From the NCBI RefSeq assembly GCF_029867415.1, contig NW_026705398.1, forward strand, positions 558,001 through 622,000: DNA of 64,000 bases, read 5' to 3'. Made by a program: the position numbers and the translations under genes. Below the pieces are notes generated by a model. It saw only the letters and a program-made list of their open reading frames with translations, was not told the DNA's origin and ran no database searches. Positions 10,493-22,400 of the stretch are shown here, in pieces. This stretch comes from Vicia villosa (taxonomy: Eukaryota > Streptophyta > Magnoliopsida > Fabales > Fabaceae). Position 1 is the stretch's first letter. The number at the start of each line of letters is the position of its first letter.

Positions 10493-10811
10493 TAGCTTAG
10501 GGAGGTGGTTCCACGCATGCACTGGTTTAGACAGTTCTGACAGATACCATTAAGTAGTGAATAATAGTTCAGAACAGTGTCATTGTTTCATACTATAAAC
10601 AGCAAAAATAATGGTAACCAGGAATATATAGCAGTTAATAGTAGTGCATTATAACACAGTAGCAGTAATGAATAAAATCATGCATTTGGAATTAAAACTG
10701 GTACTGAGTGTTGATAGAAACAGAATTTAAAAGTGCAGAAAATGAAATTCTAAACTAAAAATTGAAATTGCTAAAACTAGAAATAAAATCTAATAATCTA
10801 AGTGGTAACAT

Positions 10812-12191
10812 CTAGCCACGTCTATTGTTGTGCACATTGGAATAAATGTGTTTGAAAACTTCGTCGAACTGAGCATTGACGGTGTCGATGAAATCAAAGA
10901 AGTGCATTTGCAGAGTGTGTAACTCATTGCGCACATGTTGTACATCGTGTTGCAATGCATTGATGGCTTGCTCATGTGTGTTCTGATTAGGATTTCTTTG
11001 GTTCACTGATTCGGTGGATGCAGCAGGTTGTTGTGGTTCAAGCTTGACATCAGTCATATCTTCAGTATAATCTTCAGTAGGAGTCTCAGGCTCATACTCA
11101 GGAATGGGTTCATCTTCGGGAAGAGGCTCATATTTAGGCACATGATCATCCTCAGGCATAGGTTCATATTCAGGTTCAAGGTAATCTAAGGGTATATTTC
11201 CTTGTTCATAGTATCCAGGAGGAGTGTCAGGCTCAGATTCCGATGCGTGCATTTCTTCATCAAAATGTTCATAAGCTTGTGGGGTTTCAGGTGAGGCTTC
11301 TCTCTCAGGAATCTGACCATAATAAAGCCAGTTAGCAGGGTTGTGCACAGTCGTCTTTGGACTCGGTAAGGTGAACTGATCCAATACTTTATTATCAATG
11401 AGTAAATCAAACTGATCAGGTCCAAGGTTACCAATGATACCTCGATTAAAGCAGAAGAGAATGTCCATAGAATTGTGGGAACCAAAAGGTGTCAATCTAA
11501 GTAGAGGTATTCTCAGTCCTATGGCGTTTGCAATCATAGTGACAAATCCGCCGATAAGAATAGGTGAAACTTTGTCTTGCATGATGCGCTCAAAGTTTGT
11601 TAGCATAAATGCGATGGCGTTGACCGGACGATTTTGAAAGGTGCAAAACATGATGAATAACTCTTCTCTAGTAACTTCAGTAATATTATCGGGTTTACCG
11701 AAGATGTAGTGAGCGATGATCTTATGCAAGTATCTGAAAGCAGGGTTATGGATGTTCTCGGATTGAAACTCGTTCTCTTCAGGGTTATCATTTCCAGTGA
11801 TCTTGCCCCAAAATCTTTCCAACTCCCAGTATGCAAGACTGTCTTCAGCTATTGTTGTGTATGCATCTGATCCATGAGGTAGTTCTAACATTTCAGCAAA
11901 ATCTCGGATGCAAAACTGATATTCCAAACCAAAAAGTCGAAAGAGGATGACTCCTTTCCTCAACCCTTGTCCACAGTTAGGAAGATAAGTCAAGGAGCTC
12001 AAGAATTCTAGAGTGAGCTTTCGGTAAGTACTAAACTTGCGGAACAGGTGAGAACCGGTCCAACCGATTTGGTTCAGCAAGTGCATGACGCTTTCTTCGA
12101 TACCAAGTCTTTCCATAGTCGGCTGGTGAGGGTAGCGAGTCAAATCCATTTGCCTCTCAGCCACCACGGAACACAACTTCCATATTGTCAA
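10812..12191 (-). CDS. ATHILA-type ORF, proximal copy (about 459 aa)
   Basis: An Athila-lineage protein of unknown function, lying after integrase. The conserved block has LTLEFLSSLTY, IHNPAFRYLHKIIAHYIFGK and NRPVNAIAFMLTNFE, matching the distal copy at several of the same positions. The C-terminal third is acidic, with a degenerate repeat of the type EPLPEDEPIPEYEPE (residues about 345-390), then a Gln/Asn-rich region and a likely coiled coil (HVRNELHTLQMHF). The start is unclear: this frame opens at a TTG at 12191, and the first ATG in frame is 14 codons further (MDLTRY). An ATG at about 12209 is in another frame, so a small indel near the N-terminus is possible. Confidence 0.7.
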   Translation of the reverse strand: MTIWKLCSVVAERQMDLTRYPHQPTMERLGIEESVMHLLNQIGWTGSHLFRKFSTYRKLTLEFLSSLTYLPNCGQGLRKGVILFRLFGLEYQFCIRDFAEMLELPHGSDAYTTIAEDSLAYWELERFWGKITGNDNPEENEFQSENIHNPAFRYLHKIIAHYIFGKPDNITEVTREELFIMFCTFQNRPVNAIAFMLTNFERIMQDKVSPILIGGFVTMIANAIGLRIPLLRLTPFGSHNSMDILFCFNRGIIGNLGPDQFDLLIDNKVLDQFTLPSPKTTVHNPANWLYYGQIPEREASPETPQAYEHFDEEMHASESEPDTPPGYYEQGNIPLDYLEPEYEPMPEDDHVPKYEPLPEDEPIPEYEPETPTEDYTEDMTDVKLEPQQPAASTESVNQRNPNQNTHEQAINALQHDVQHVRNELHTLQMHFFDFIDTVNAQFDEVFKHIYSNVHNNRRG

Positions 12192-12572
12192 CTTCTTGCA
12201 TCTTGAAGAGTTAGTAGTTAAGAAAACCTATAAGTTGAAAATATTAAGATTAAGTTAGAACTAGGCTAGTGTTGTTTTAAAAAGGAAAAATAAAGGGAAA
12301 AATAAAATAAAAATGTAACAAGTTATAATAATAAATATAATTATAAAACGGAAAGATTTTCACGATTTAAAGATAGCGGTTATAATTATAGTAATTATTA
12401 TAAAATGTAGGAAAAATATAAAAATAATTAAAATTAAAATAATTCAAAAATAGAATAGAATATTAAAATAAAAATAAAATTAAAAAATAAAAATAATTAA
12501 AAATAAATGTGGGTTGTCTCCCACCAAGCGCTTTGTTTTATGTCGTAAGCTCGACGATTTTAAAATAGAAAA
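12192..12572. other. AT-rich spacer between integrase and proximal ATHILA-type ORF
   Basis: About 380 bp, very AT-rich with many A/T homopolymers on both strands. On the minus strand TTTTCAACTTATAG|G lies near the 5' end of the next ORF and could be a splice acceptor, which would fit a spliced subgenomic mRNA; this is only suggestive. Nothing else seen. Confidence 0.5.
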
Positions 12573-13766
12573 CTATTTTTTCGAAAGAGCGGGTAGCTCG
12601 TCAAGTTTAAAAATTTGGATGTTTTCGTCGTGTTCGAGATGATGGTAATACTTAAGACGTTGCCCGTTTACGACAAAAGGTTTGACGGTTTCTCCTTTGA
12701 TTTCTATCGCTTCGCTCGAAAATATGTTAGTGATTTCGAAAGGGCCAGACCATCTAGATCGTAACTTTCTAGGAAATAATTTTAATCTAGAATTAAATAG
12801 GAGTACTTTATCGCCTATGCTAAAATTTTTCCTAGATATACGCTTGTCATGCCATTTTTTCGTTCTCTCTTTATAGATTTTAGCGTTTTCATAAGCGTCT
12901 TGTCTAAGTTCGTCTAATTCGTTTATGTCTAGAAGTCGTTTCTCACCAGCGGTAGTGTAGTTTAAATTTAAATTTTTAATGGCACAATAGGCTTTATGTT
13001 CTAACTCTACCGGAAGGTGGCATGATTTTCCATAAACGAGTTTGAATGGGGTGGTTCCAATTGGAGTTTTGAAAGTTGTTCTATAAGCCCATAAAGCTTC
13101 ATTTAACTTGGTTGACCAATCCTTTCTAGATATAGCAACAGTTTTCTCCAATATTTGTTTTATTTCGCGGTTAGATACTTCTACTTGTCCGCTTGTTTGT
13201 GGATGGTATGGTGTAGCTATTCGATGATTTACTCCATATTTTCGAAGGAGTTTCTCAAGGATTCTTGAAATGAAATGGGACCCACCATCGCTAATTACCA
13301 GTCTTGGCACACCGAACCTAGGAAAGATGACGTTTTTGAAGAGTTTGATAACTACTCGTGTATCGTTTGTAGGAGAAGCGATAGCTTCTATCCATTTCGA
13401 AACATAATCGACAGCTACGAGTATATATTGATTTCCGAATGATGATGGAAACGGACCCATAAAGTCTATTCCCCAGACGTCAAATATTTCTACTTCTAGA
13501 ATGCCCTTTTGAGGCATTTCATCACGTCTCGAAATATTTCCGGTTCGTTGGCATCTATCACAGTTTAATACAGCAAAATAAACGTCTTTCCACAGGTTGG
13601 GCCAGAAGAGTCCAGATTGAAGGATTTTGGCACAGGTTCTAGATGTGCTATGGTGTCCTCCACATGGTGCAGAATGACAATGTGTTATTATGTTTCCTAT
13701 TTCTTCCTCGGATACACAACGTCTAAAGATTCTATCGGGGCCTCTTTTGAAAAGGAGCGGGTCGTC
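12573..13766 (-). pseudogene. Athila-like integrase (open domain, cut off from RT by a stop)
   Basis: The frame is open for 398 codons after a TAG at 13767-13769. It begins with the HHCC zinc finger ([11 protein letters not shown] ... CDRCQ). The catalytic core shows [19 protein letters not shown] and [16 protein letters not shown] (D, D, E). The C-terminal domain has [19 protein letters not shown] and ends at LPALSKK. Integrase joins the cDNA to host DNA. The domain itself looks complete and unbroken. It is normally made as part of gag-pol, which is interrupted upstream. Confidence 0.9.
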
Positions 13767-15519
13767 CTAATAGTAATGTTTTAGGTCATGGAAAAATTTC
13801 TTCTTCTGTTGGTAACTTAGATCAGGAGGAAGTACACCAGCAGCTAGGTAGTTTACGAAGTCTGCATACCATGGTGTGTCAGAGCGGGCTAAAGCTACTT
13901 CTGCGAAGTTATTAGTTTCAGTGATTGGATGGTATGGTTCTAATTCGTTAGCTTCTAACTGAGCGATGAGTCTTTCATAAGGGAAATCATCGTCAATTGG
14001 TACTTGTTCGGGTTTCAGATTTTCCAGTCGAGAGAGATGATCTGCTACGACATTTTGAGTTCCCTTTTTATCTTTAATTTCCAAGTCGAACTCTTGTAAT
14101 AACAGGATCCATCTCAACAGTCTCGGGTTGGCGTCCTTCTTGGTTAGGAGGTACCTAATAGCAGCGTGGTCAGTGTATATGATTATTTTGGCTCCTACCA
14201 GGTAAGAACGGAACTTATCTAACGCGAATACGACAGCTAATAATTCCTTTTCTGTCGTGGCGTAATTCATTTGAGCTTCGTCTAGGGTTCTACTCGCATA
14301 GTATATGACATGTAGTTTCTTATCTTTTCTTTGCCCTAGAACGGCTCCTACAGCATAATCGATTGCGTCGCACATTATTTCGAAAGGCTCATTCCAGTCG
14401 GGAGGTTGCATAATCGGCGCAGAGATTAATGCTTGTTTAAGCGTATGGAATGCTTCAGTGCATTTATCGGTAAAAATGAATTCGGCGTCTTTCATCAGTA
14501 ATTCGGTTAAGGGTTTGGTTATTTTAGAGAAATCTTTTATGAAACGTCCGTAAAAACCAGCGTGTCCTAGAAAACATCTTATTTCTCTAACTGTTTTGGG
14601 AGGTTGAAGGTTTTCGATAATTTCGATTTTAGCTTTATCCACTTCGATCCCTCTATCGGATACGATGTGTCCAAGTACGATTCCTTGTCGAACCATGAAA
14701 TGGCATTTTTCCCAATTAAGGACAAGGTTAACGCTTACGCATCGTTTAAGTACTAATTCAAGGTTCTCTAAACATGTTTCAAAACTTCCTCCACATACGG
14801 AGAAGTCGTCCATAAAGACCTCCATTATTCCATTCAGGAAGTCGGCAAATATTGCCATCATGCATCTCTAGAAGGTTGCCGGTGCATTGCAAAGTCCAAA
14901 AGGCATTTGTCTATAAGCGAATGTACCATAAGGACAGGTAAACGTGGTCTTTTCTTGGTCGTCAGGGTGGATAGGAATTTGGAAAAATCCGGAGTATCCA
15001 TCCAGATAACAGAAATGTGAGTGTTTAGCTAGGCGTTCGAGCATTTGATCTATGAATGGTAAAGGGAAATGGTCTTTTCAGGTGGCTTTGTTTAGCTTCC
15101 TATAGTCAATGCACATTCTCCATCCAGTTTGGGTACGTTGTGCTACAGATTCGCCTTTTGCGTTAGTGATTACAGTAACTCCTCCTTTCTTTGGTACGAC
15201 ATGAACAGGACTAACCCATTTACTATCGGATATTGGATATATTATTCCGGCTTCTAGCAGTTTTTGGATTTCCTTTTTAACCACATCGCTCATAATGGGA
15301 TTTATTCGCCTTTGATGTTCCCTAGAGGTTTTACAATCGTCTTCGAGCATAATGCGGTGCATACAGAGGGAAGGACTTATTCCTTTCAGATCTGATATGT
15401 TATATCCTAGAGCGGTTGGGTATTTTCTTAGGACGGTAAGTAATTTTTCAGTCTCGGTCTATCCTAAATTGGCGTTAACTATAACTGGTCGGTTTAGTTC
15501 TTCGTCTAGGAATTCGTAC
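13767..15519 (-). pseudogene. Athila-like RT and RNase H with in-frame nonsense codons
   Basis: RT starts near 15470 (ELNRPVIVNANLG) and carries GWRMCIDYRKLNKAT, PFGLCNAPATF and the catalytic FMDD (14805-14816). RNase H follows with [42 protein letters not shown] and [13 protein letters not shown]. Nonsense codons in one frame lie at 15459-15461 (TAG), 15078-15080 (TGA, probably from CGA), 14862-14864 (TAG, probably from CAG) and 13767-13769 (TAG, probably from TGG). A one-base shift lies near 15530 at the border with the protease part. The domains are otherwise well conserved, so decay is recent or limited to point changes. Confidence 0.9.
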
Positions 15520-17497
15520 CTAAGATCGGTAGGTAGTGTTTTTCAGTTCTATAGCAGGTTTCTTAGGCCCAAGTATAGGATCAGGAGTTAATGCCAAACA
15601 TTCACTCAGGTGGTTATCTTGATATTCCCCACGCCAGTTGTCATCTTCAAAAATTGGCGGTATAGGAATTCTTAAGATCTCGGTTTCCTTATGTGGTTTG
15701 GATTTTATTTCATTTACACACTCGTCGATTATGTCGGCAGAGCAGCATGTGTCAATTATAGAAGGTGCTTTTAGGAATTGTAAAAGAATAAATTCTATTT
15801 TCTCTTCTCCTACTTCGAAGGTAAGCTTTCCTCGCTTGACATCTATAATTGCACCAACGGTTGCTAAGAATGGTCTTCCTAATATGATCGGGATGTTAGA
15901 ATCTTCTTGGATATCCATTATGATGAAGTCAGTTGGGATGTAGAATTGGCCTACACGAACATGGATATTTTCTAACAATCCTACAGGGTATTTAATTGAG
16001 CGGTCAGCTAGTTGAAGAGACATTCTCGTTGCCTTAAGCTCACCCAGATTTAGCTTCTTACAGGTTGAAAGAGGCATCAAACTAACATTGGCTCCTAAGT
16101 CGCACAAGGCTTTTTCTATAATAGTCTTTCCTATTACGCAGGGTATAGAGAAGCTACCAGGATCTTTCAGTTTGGGAGGCATGTTATTTTGGATGATAGC
16201 GCTACATTCAGCGGTAAGTGTTACAGTTTTGTTATCCTCGAGTTTCTTTTTGTTCGATAGAATTTCTTTTAAGAACTTAGCGTACGAAGGCATTTCGGTT
16301 ATGGCTTCTGTAAACGGTATGGTTATGTTTAATTGTTTCAGAAGTTCTACAAATTTTTTAAATTGGGCTTCGGTTTTTGATTTAGCTAATCTCTGAGGGT
16401 AAGGAATTGGTGGCTTATAAGGTGGTGGTGGAACGTAAGGTTTTTCTTTTGCAGGTTCCACTTCGTTGTTGTTCTCATCGGTCTTAGTAGTTTGATCATC
16501 AGTTGATGTCTTTTTGGTTTCCTTTGGCTCTTGTTGGGACATGGGTGCGTTTTGAGTTCTAGGATCAGTAGGTCCATCGTAGTTCGTTCCACTTCGTAGT
16601 GTTATCGCGTTCGCATGTCCTTTAGGATTAGGTTGTGGTTGAGCAGGAAACGTGCCAGCAGGGGCGGCAGTAGGTGCTTGTTGTTGGGCTACTTGTGAAA
16701 TTTGCGTTTCTAACATTTTGTAATGCGTAGCTAAAGCATCTACTTTGTTCGATAATTGTTTTAGTTGCTCGCTATTGTGGATGTTTTGATTCAGGAAGTC
16801 CTTATTGGTTTGTTGTTGGGAAGCTATAAAGTTTTCCATCATGATTTCTTGATTCGACTTCCTAGGGGCGTTTTGAGCAACTACAGGCGCTTTTTGATAG
16901 CCAGGTGGAACAGCAGGTGCTTGTCCAGGTGCGTACAACGCGTTGTTGTTCTTATACGAAAAGTTCGGATGGTTTTTCCATCCAGGGTTGTACGTGTTAG
17001 AATAAGGGTTTCCTTGAGCATAATTTACTTGATCAGATGGGATTCCAGTCAAGAGTTGACATTCGGCAACTGCGTGTCCAGTTAGTCCACAAATCTCGCA
17101 GTTAGGTGCTACGGCAGCAGCGGTGGCTGAAGGAGTGATGGTTAAGTTTTCGATCTTTTAAGTTAAAGCGTCTACTTTAGCGCTAACGCGATCTATACCA
17201 CTTACTTCGTACATTCCTCCTTTGGTTTGGGTTTTCTCTAGAGCGGCTCGTTCTCCACCCCATTGGTAATGATTTTGTGCCATGTTCTCTATGAGGTTGT
17301 ATGCTTCATCATGGGGTTTGCCCATTAGTGCTCCGCCAGCAGCGGCATTTATAGTCATTTTAGTGTTATAAAGGAGACCACCATAGAAAGTATGGATGAT
17401 CAACCATGGTTCGAGTCCATGATGAGGGCATAGTCTAAGCATGTCCTTATATCATTCCCAAGCTTCTTAGAACGCAAATTCGTATTCTGCACTGTCA
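15520..17497 (-). pseudogene. Athila-like gag-protease (5' truncated, three nonsense codons)
   Basis: Partial gag begins against the junction at about 17497 and reads EAWE, stop, YKDMLRLCPHHGLEPWL. Stops lie at 17467-17469 (TAA), 17452-17454 (TGA, probably CGA) and 17158-17160 (TAA, probably CAA). All following parts are in the same frame. A zinc knuckle CEICGLTGHAVAEC (C-x2-C-x4-H-x4-C) lies near 17060-17103. After a Pro/Gln-rich linker comes the aspartic protease with CDLGANVSLMP and IIDVKRGKLTF. The frame ends at 15520 through a one-base shift just before RT. Gag would form particles and the protease would process the polyprotein. Confidence 0.85.
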
Positions 17498-19486
17498 GGT
17501 TCGCTACAGCGAACTCTGTGTTCGCTGCAGCGAATGCCTGCAGACTGCATAATTGTGCGTTCACTAAAACGGCCATAACTTGAGTACTACAACTCGAAAC
17601 GGAGCGCCGTCAGAAGCGTTGGAAAGGTCTTCCAGTTCTTTATATGGAATTGCCTAGATAACATGCTTTTGATGCAGATATAAATTATGGCATAGGATTA
17701 GGTGTTGCATGATATTGGAATAAGCACTTTTAGCCTTGAGATTATGTCTATAAGATGCTCACCTTGTGTGGAACTTAGGCCAGGATGTTTACCTTAGTTA
17801 TTAGGCTGTATAATATTATTCTAACCCGAGTATTGGACCCTTGATCTTATTTAAGTAAGTGTAGGAGTACTATAGAAATTATGATTTTTCCCTGTGCTGA
17901 GAACTTCGCTGTAGCGAACTTTGGCTCGCTGTAGCGAATGGTACGCTGTAGCGAACTAATAGCGAATAAGTCTGGTTGTTGAGTTGAATTACTCCCTGGA
18001 GCTCGCTACTGCTCGGTGTAGCGAATCGGGGCTTCGCTGGCATTTCGCGTAGCGAACTAGCCCGATGCAGCATTTATATTTTTCCCTATTGAGTGCAGTT
18101 TCGTTCCGAATCGGGAACCGAAAGCCTCTTGTTTTGGATTGAGAATTATCATGGAATTGTTTGAGTAAATTGGTGATTCTATGATTATTAAATGCATGAT
18201 TATACTATGGTTTGACATTGATATGCATGTTGGATGAGTTATAAATCACATGTAATGTTATGTATGATTATGCATTGTGTCCCGTTTGTTCTGGTTGAAC
18301 ATTCGAATATGGTTGCCTGTGTGATGGCTTATATTGTACTATGTGATGATCATATTATGCTTTCCATTGTTCCGGTTGAACATTTGGAAGTTTTTTGCCT
18401 ATGTGGCTGGATGATGTGATTGATATATGCTTGAATCGGAGTAGGCCTGGCTAATAGATGGTAAATCGCTTAAGACCACGACTAATGCTTTGTGATCTTT
18501 AGTGCGTGCCATGCTTTGTGATCTTGGATATCTTGCTTTGTGATCTGGGTATGTCTTACGCACCTGAGCTACCATTGCGATGTGCTTGTGTGGGTCTTCA
18601 AAGGCGTTCCACCAGCGGTTAATAGCATCGGCGTGCTTGGTATGGTGTGGTAGTGGTACCACATAGGATGCACTTCTCGGTTAACTCACCTCTAGTGATG
18701 TCATATAGATAATCACTAGGCTTTCGCCCGGTGGGCTCATGTAGTCTTGATGGCGTTTTTGTACATTGTGGTGATCACATTGGCATATAGTGATTGACGG
18801 GGCCGTGATGCCATGTAGGCCAGTCACCGCTGTAACTCGTCACGGATAAACCACGTAGGACTTATCCGATTCACTTGCGATGTGCATGTACAAGTCTCTT
18901 GACAACTAGACATGGGTGTAACTCACCGAGGGTGTGAATGCATAGTCTATGTAGCAGGCGAGTAAATTTACTCCTGGATTCCTCGTACATGGGTACGGGT
19001 CTGCATATTTGTGGTATTTGATTTGTGCTTGTTGTTGTTGCCTCATTGGATAGTTATGGGACTTCTAATGTTGGCGTTACCTTGTTTGTACTTGTACCTA
19101 GCCGTGAGGAAAACCCGGATTCTCGGTGAATCCGTTTGATTGCATGCACCTTGTAGAATCGAGCGAACCCATAAGATAGGGGAACTCACTGAGATTTAGT
19201 AATCTCATCCCAATCCTCTTAATATTTTTCAGGAACAGGTTAGAAGTAGACAGATTGCTTGAAGGATGGCTTTGAAGAATGTGGACAAGCAACTGGCAGG
19301 AAGACCTCGTCAGACGTTATCTTTCCGCTGTGTATTGTTGAAGACAAGCCGATCATATACGTTTTCAGTTGGACATTAGAATTGTATATGAATTTAATTT
19401 CTTGTCTTTATCGCTTATGTATGTTTCTTGTACCATTTATAGCATCACTGCATATTATTCTAGACATATATGTATGGGGTGTTACA
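17498..19486 (+). mobile_element. left (5') LTR of the LARD-type element, truncated and chimeric
   Basis: From 17624 to the end (GTGTTACA, 19486) it is colinear with the right LTR. The first 126 bp (17498-17623) do not match the corresponding part of the right LTR. They still look like Tekay LTR sequence: two TTCGCT(A/G)CAGCGAA palindromes, then a 'cgaaacggagcgccgtcag ... gttggaaag' module. The switch point is at the shared AAGGTCTTCC. The first several hundred bp of a full LTR are absent. Confidence 0.8.
17499..18056. repeat. TTCGCTGTAGCGAA-type palindromes in Tekay-like LTR
   Basis: Copies at 17499-17514, 17521-17534, 17905-17918, 17925-17938 and 17942-17955, with degenerate ones near 18011 and 18043. 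The copies after 17900 recur in the right LTR at 23547-23700, some with point differences. Spacing of the central three is about 17-20 bp. Confidence 0.85.
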
Positions 19487-22400
19487 GTTGGTATCAGAGC
19501 AGGTCGATTCTTGTCCCTGCCATAAGACATCACTAGCAATTATCTTCTCCCTCACATGTATGTGTTGCTAGCCCAATTTCTACTATCGTAGTATTCATTC
19601 GTTGAGCCTGGCCAGCTCACTGACTGTATATGCGATAGATAAGGTTGTGGTAGAGCCACTATGAGGAAGCGTAAGATCCAAAGCGAGTCGAGATGAAGTG
19701 GTAGAATCTAGTTGAGTAGAGAGAATGTTTGGATTGTCAGCTATAAGAGGAGTATTTGTAGAGGAATTATGGACAACCCAACTGTCGTAGTAAGATTTGA
19801 GATGATTGGAAGTTCTAAGATCCCGATTGGACGAAGTAAACCTTCTCTAGATCCTTGTAGTAGTGAGGGAAATCCACGAAGTGGCTGAGTAGGAATGTGG
19901 TAAAGGGAATTCTGTGAGAGAGTTGAGCTTGAAGCAGTTAAGGATTCGCTACTCAGTGCCAGTGACACACATGACTAAAGAACTGATAAGATGGAAGACG
20001 TAGGAGTTTGGACAGAGATATTAGATCTTTTAGTTACTCTGTCCTGGGTGATACTTGGATGAATAAGGTGCTACACTCCGACTAGTTCTAGTGTACTCCA
20101 AGTAGTAGGTAGTTACCCAGTCAAGGACTAATCGAACAAGTGAAAGTTGTAACCTCCAATTGGGAATTTTTTTTTTTAGGCATCTGTTCTGGTGGAAGGA
20201 ACTACTGCATCTCCATGCTCATTCTAAAATGCGTGAGTTCTAGAACTATGCTAGGAAACTTCTAATTGGATGGATATGCAGAATTCAGTAACCCATGCTC
20301 CCTACTAGTTGTGATTCATCTAATCCCGAGTAAAGCCGTAGAACTACGCTAGGTGTTGGGTACTTAGGTGGATTGAACTAGTGACTATCGATAACATCGG
20401 CAGAGTGACCGTAGTAAGTGATTGTCGTTGTAGCCATGATATTCTGATATGGTGGATGTTATCTTTGGGGATTCACTCGTGTGTGTCCTGTGCAACTGAG
20501 TACACGCCTGGCATATGAACTGAACTTAATTCTTATCAAGTCAGATCTAGCTTGTTACATTTATAGGAAGTTAACCCCGGACGTGTAACACTCTTAGGCT
20601 TCAGCATCCTAAGGAGTGAGACTGGAAAGGACTTGAGGAGCAATGACCCCAGTGGGAGACCTATCCAGTTATTATTGGTCGTGGCGATAGGATACGAGTG
20701 GATATCGTTATACGCTACTGGGTAAGTTACTTGAATGCATGGCCTCAGAGTTGGACCACCATGTTAGTACTACCAGACAAGTATGACGCCATAGTGTCGC
20801 TGTCGCGCACGAGATGTGTGAGTCGTCTTTTTCGACAAGATATGAGACAGGGTTGATCTGAAACTTGAAGTAGGATCCTTATTGGACACTCGTGAGACAC
20901 GAACCCAAAATTCTCATAAGGTAGGTGGAATAAGAATTCATATGTCGATCTCGGTGATTGCAGATTACACGAGCGGGTGACAATGAGATGGATTAGATTC
21001 CAACGCAACGCTTATGAGGAGACCTTGGGAGATCGTGGTCGCGTGAGAATTGTAGGTTCCTACAATGTGGGTGTTTCTAATCTGTCAAATTGGTGAACCT
21101 TTGTGCATGAGTGTGTGACATATAATATGTGTGAATCGTGTATCCTAGACAGCTCGATGTGTTGCTATTCTCTAACCTTGATGAACAACGGTGGAATGGA
21201 TGAAGTTTATCTTGGGTTATCTCGATGTGAGATATGCCTAGAGGAATATTAGTAGGTCCTCAGTAACGTAGACAATGTCGGACTTGGAAAAGTAGAGGCA
21301 CATTGGTTTTGGGAGTGTCATGGAATTTCAAAGGGGAATGTCTAAAGCACATAATATGATCTCTTATTTTTTGACTACACCTTAGCAGTTAGAAATTCTG
21401 CATTGGGGAATACAGCCGAGGAGGTCAGTTTTGAGTCATGTTCAGAGACGAAAAGGCATTAGATGACTACGTGAGTGAAGTGCGTCTGAGAAGAGATTAT
21501 TACGTCACTCAAGTCGCGTGAATTATTAGAAGTATTGTCACACCAACGGCATTAAGTTATATGGTTGCGAAGGGTTACCATGGCAGTTGTAAGATGTGGA
21601 AGTTGGTAAGATAAGGAAAACTCGTACTCGGAGAAAGCATTTGGCTTTGGAAGTTCTTGAACCGAAGTAAGTGGACCAAGTTGTGTTCAAGTAGACCTAA
21701 TCCAGAATAATGGAAGATTTGGTGACTTGATTTTTGGGATCACTCAAACTCAGGGAGTAGTGGGCGATGAATGTGTTTAGGGTTCTGACACGTGTTGTAT
21801 TTGGATGAATGTCAATAAGGAGCTGCTGCTACTAAGAGACTAAGTATGGTGTAGTAAAGGAACTAAGTGGACCATGGACAAAGTGTAATTCATAGGATTC
21901 CAAGAAGTTTGTGACCGGTGGAGATCAGAGTAGCGCAATGGATAGGCAGAACCAGATGATTATATAGTGGGTATGGACGAACTACTTGTAGGAATTTTGT
22001 GTTGGGATAAAGATATCTTCCTAAGAGAACTCTCTAGAGCAATGTTTTGTTTGTTTCTGTCTCTCGGTGATCCACCATAACCTTGAGAGGTGAAGTTGAT
22101 GGACCGACTTAGAGGGGGCTTCATGATTGATGTGTGATTAGTTATCCCCTGGTCGAAGGTCGAGCTTGTGAGCATAGTGACCATTGGAATGATGAAGTCG
22201 GGTAAAGGATGTTGCTTGAAGAAGACTCATTATGGATATGTCTTGTGCACTTATGAACGTGCGTGAAAACTTGGGCAATGATTGTAGGATCGATGTTAGA
22301 GTTCACTCTTTGTCAATGGAACTTTATGGGAAGTCGTCAGATATCAAGGCTGTAGTTTTGGGATTCTACTCCCTTGTGGTTTGCAGTGGCATTGATGTGG

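Larger units (their letters stand above)
10021..10811. other. spacer between the two ATHILA-type ORFs
   Basis: This holds the candidate promoter of the distal ORF, an AT-rich stretch at about 10540-10800, and three GAGACG/CGTCTC palindromes (10381-10394, about 10425-10440, 10477-10492) like those in the LTR. No coding sequence is evident; the overlapping ORFs on both strands at 10319-10553 arise from the palindromes. Confidence 0.65.
5882..17497 (-). mobile_element. Athila/Cyclops-like Ty3-gypsy element, 5' end truncated
   Basis: On the minus strand the order is gag, protease, RT, RNase H, integrase, two ATHILA-type ORFs, PPT and 3' LTR. The protease motif CDLGANVSLMP, the RT motif FMDD and the ORFs after integrase place it in the Athila lineage; Cyclops of pea has a comparable plan. 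It was inserted into Ogre A at 5881/5882. The 5' LTR, leader and start of gag are missing, because element sequence ends near 17497 against a Tekay-like LTR. Pol carries several nonsense codons and a frameshift, so this copy is inactive. Confidence 0.85.

Noticed and set aside
10319..10553. Two overlapping short ORFs on opposite strands
   Set aside because: Openness arises from the GAGACG/CGTCTC palindromes, which read similarly on both strands (GDARL-like peptides).
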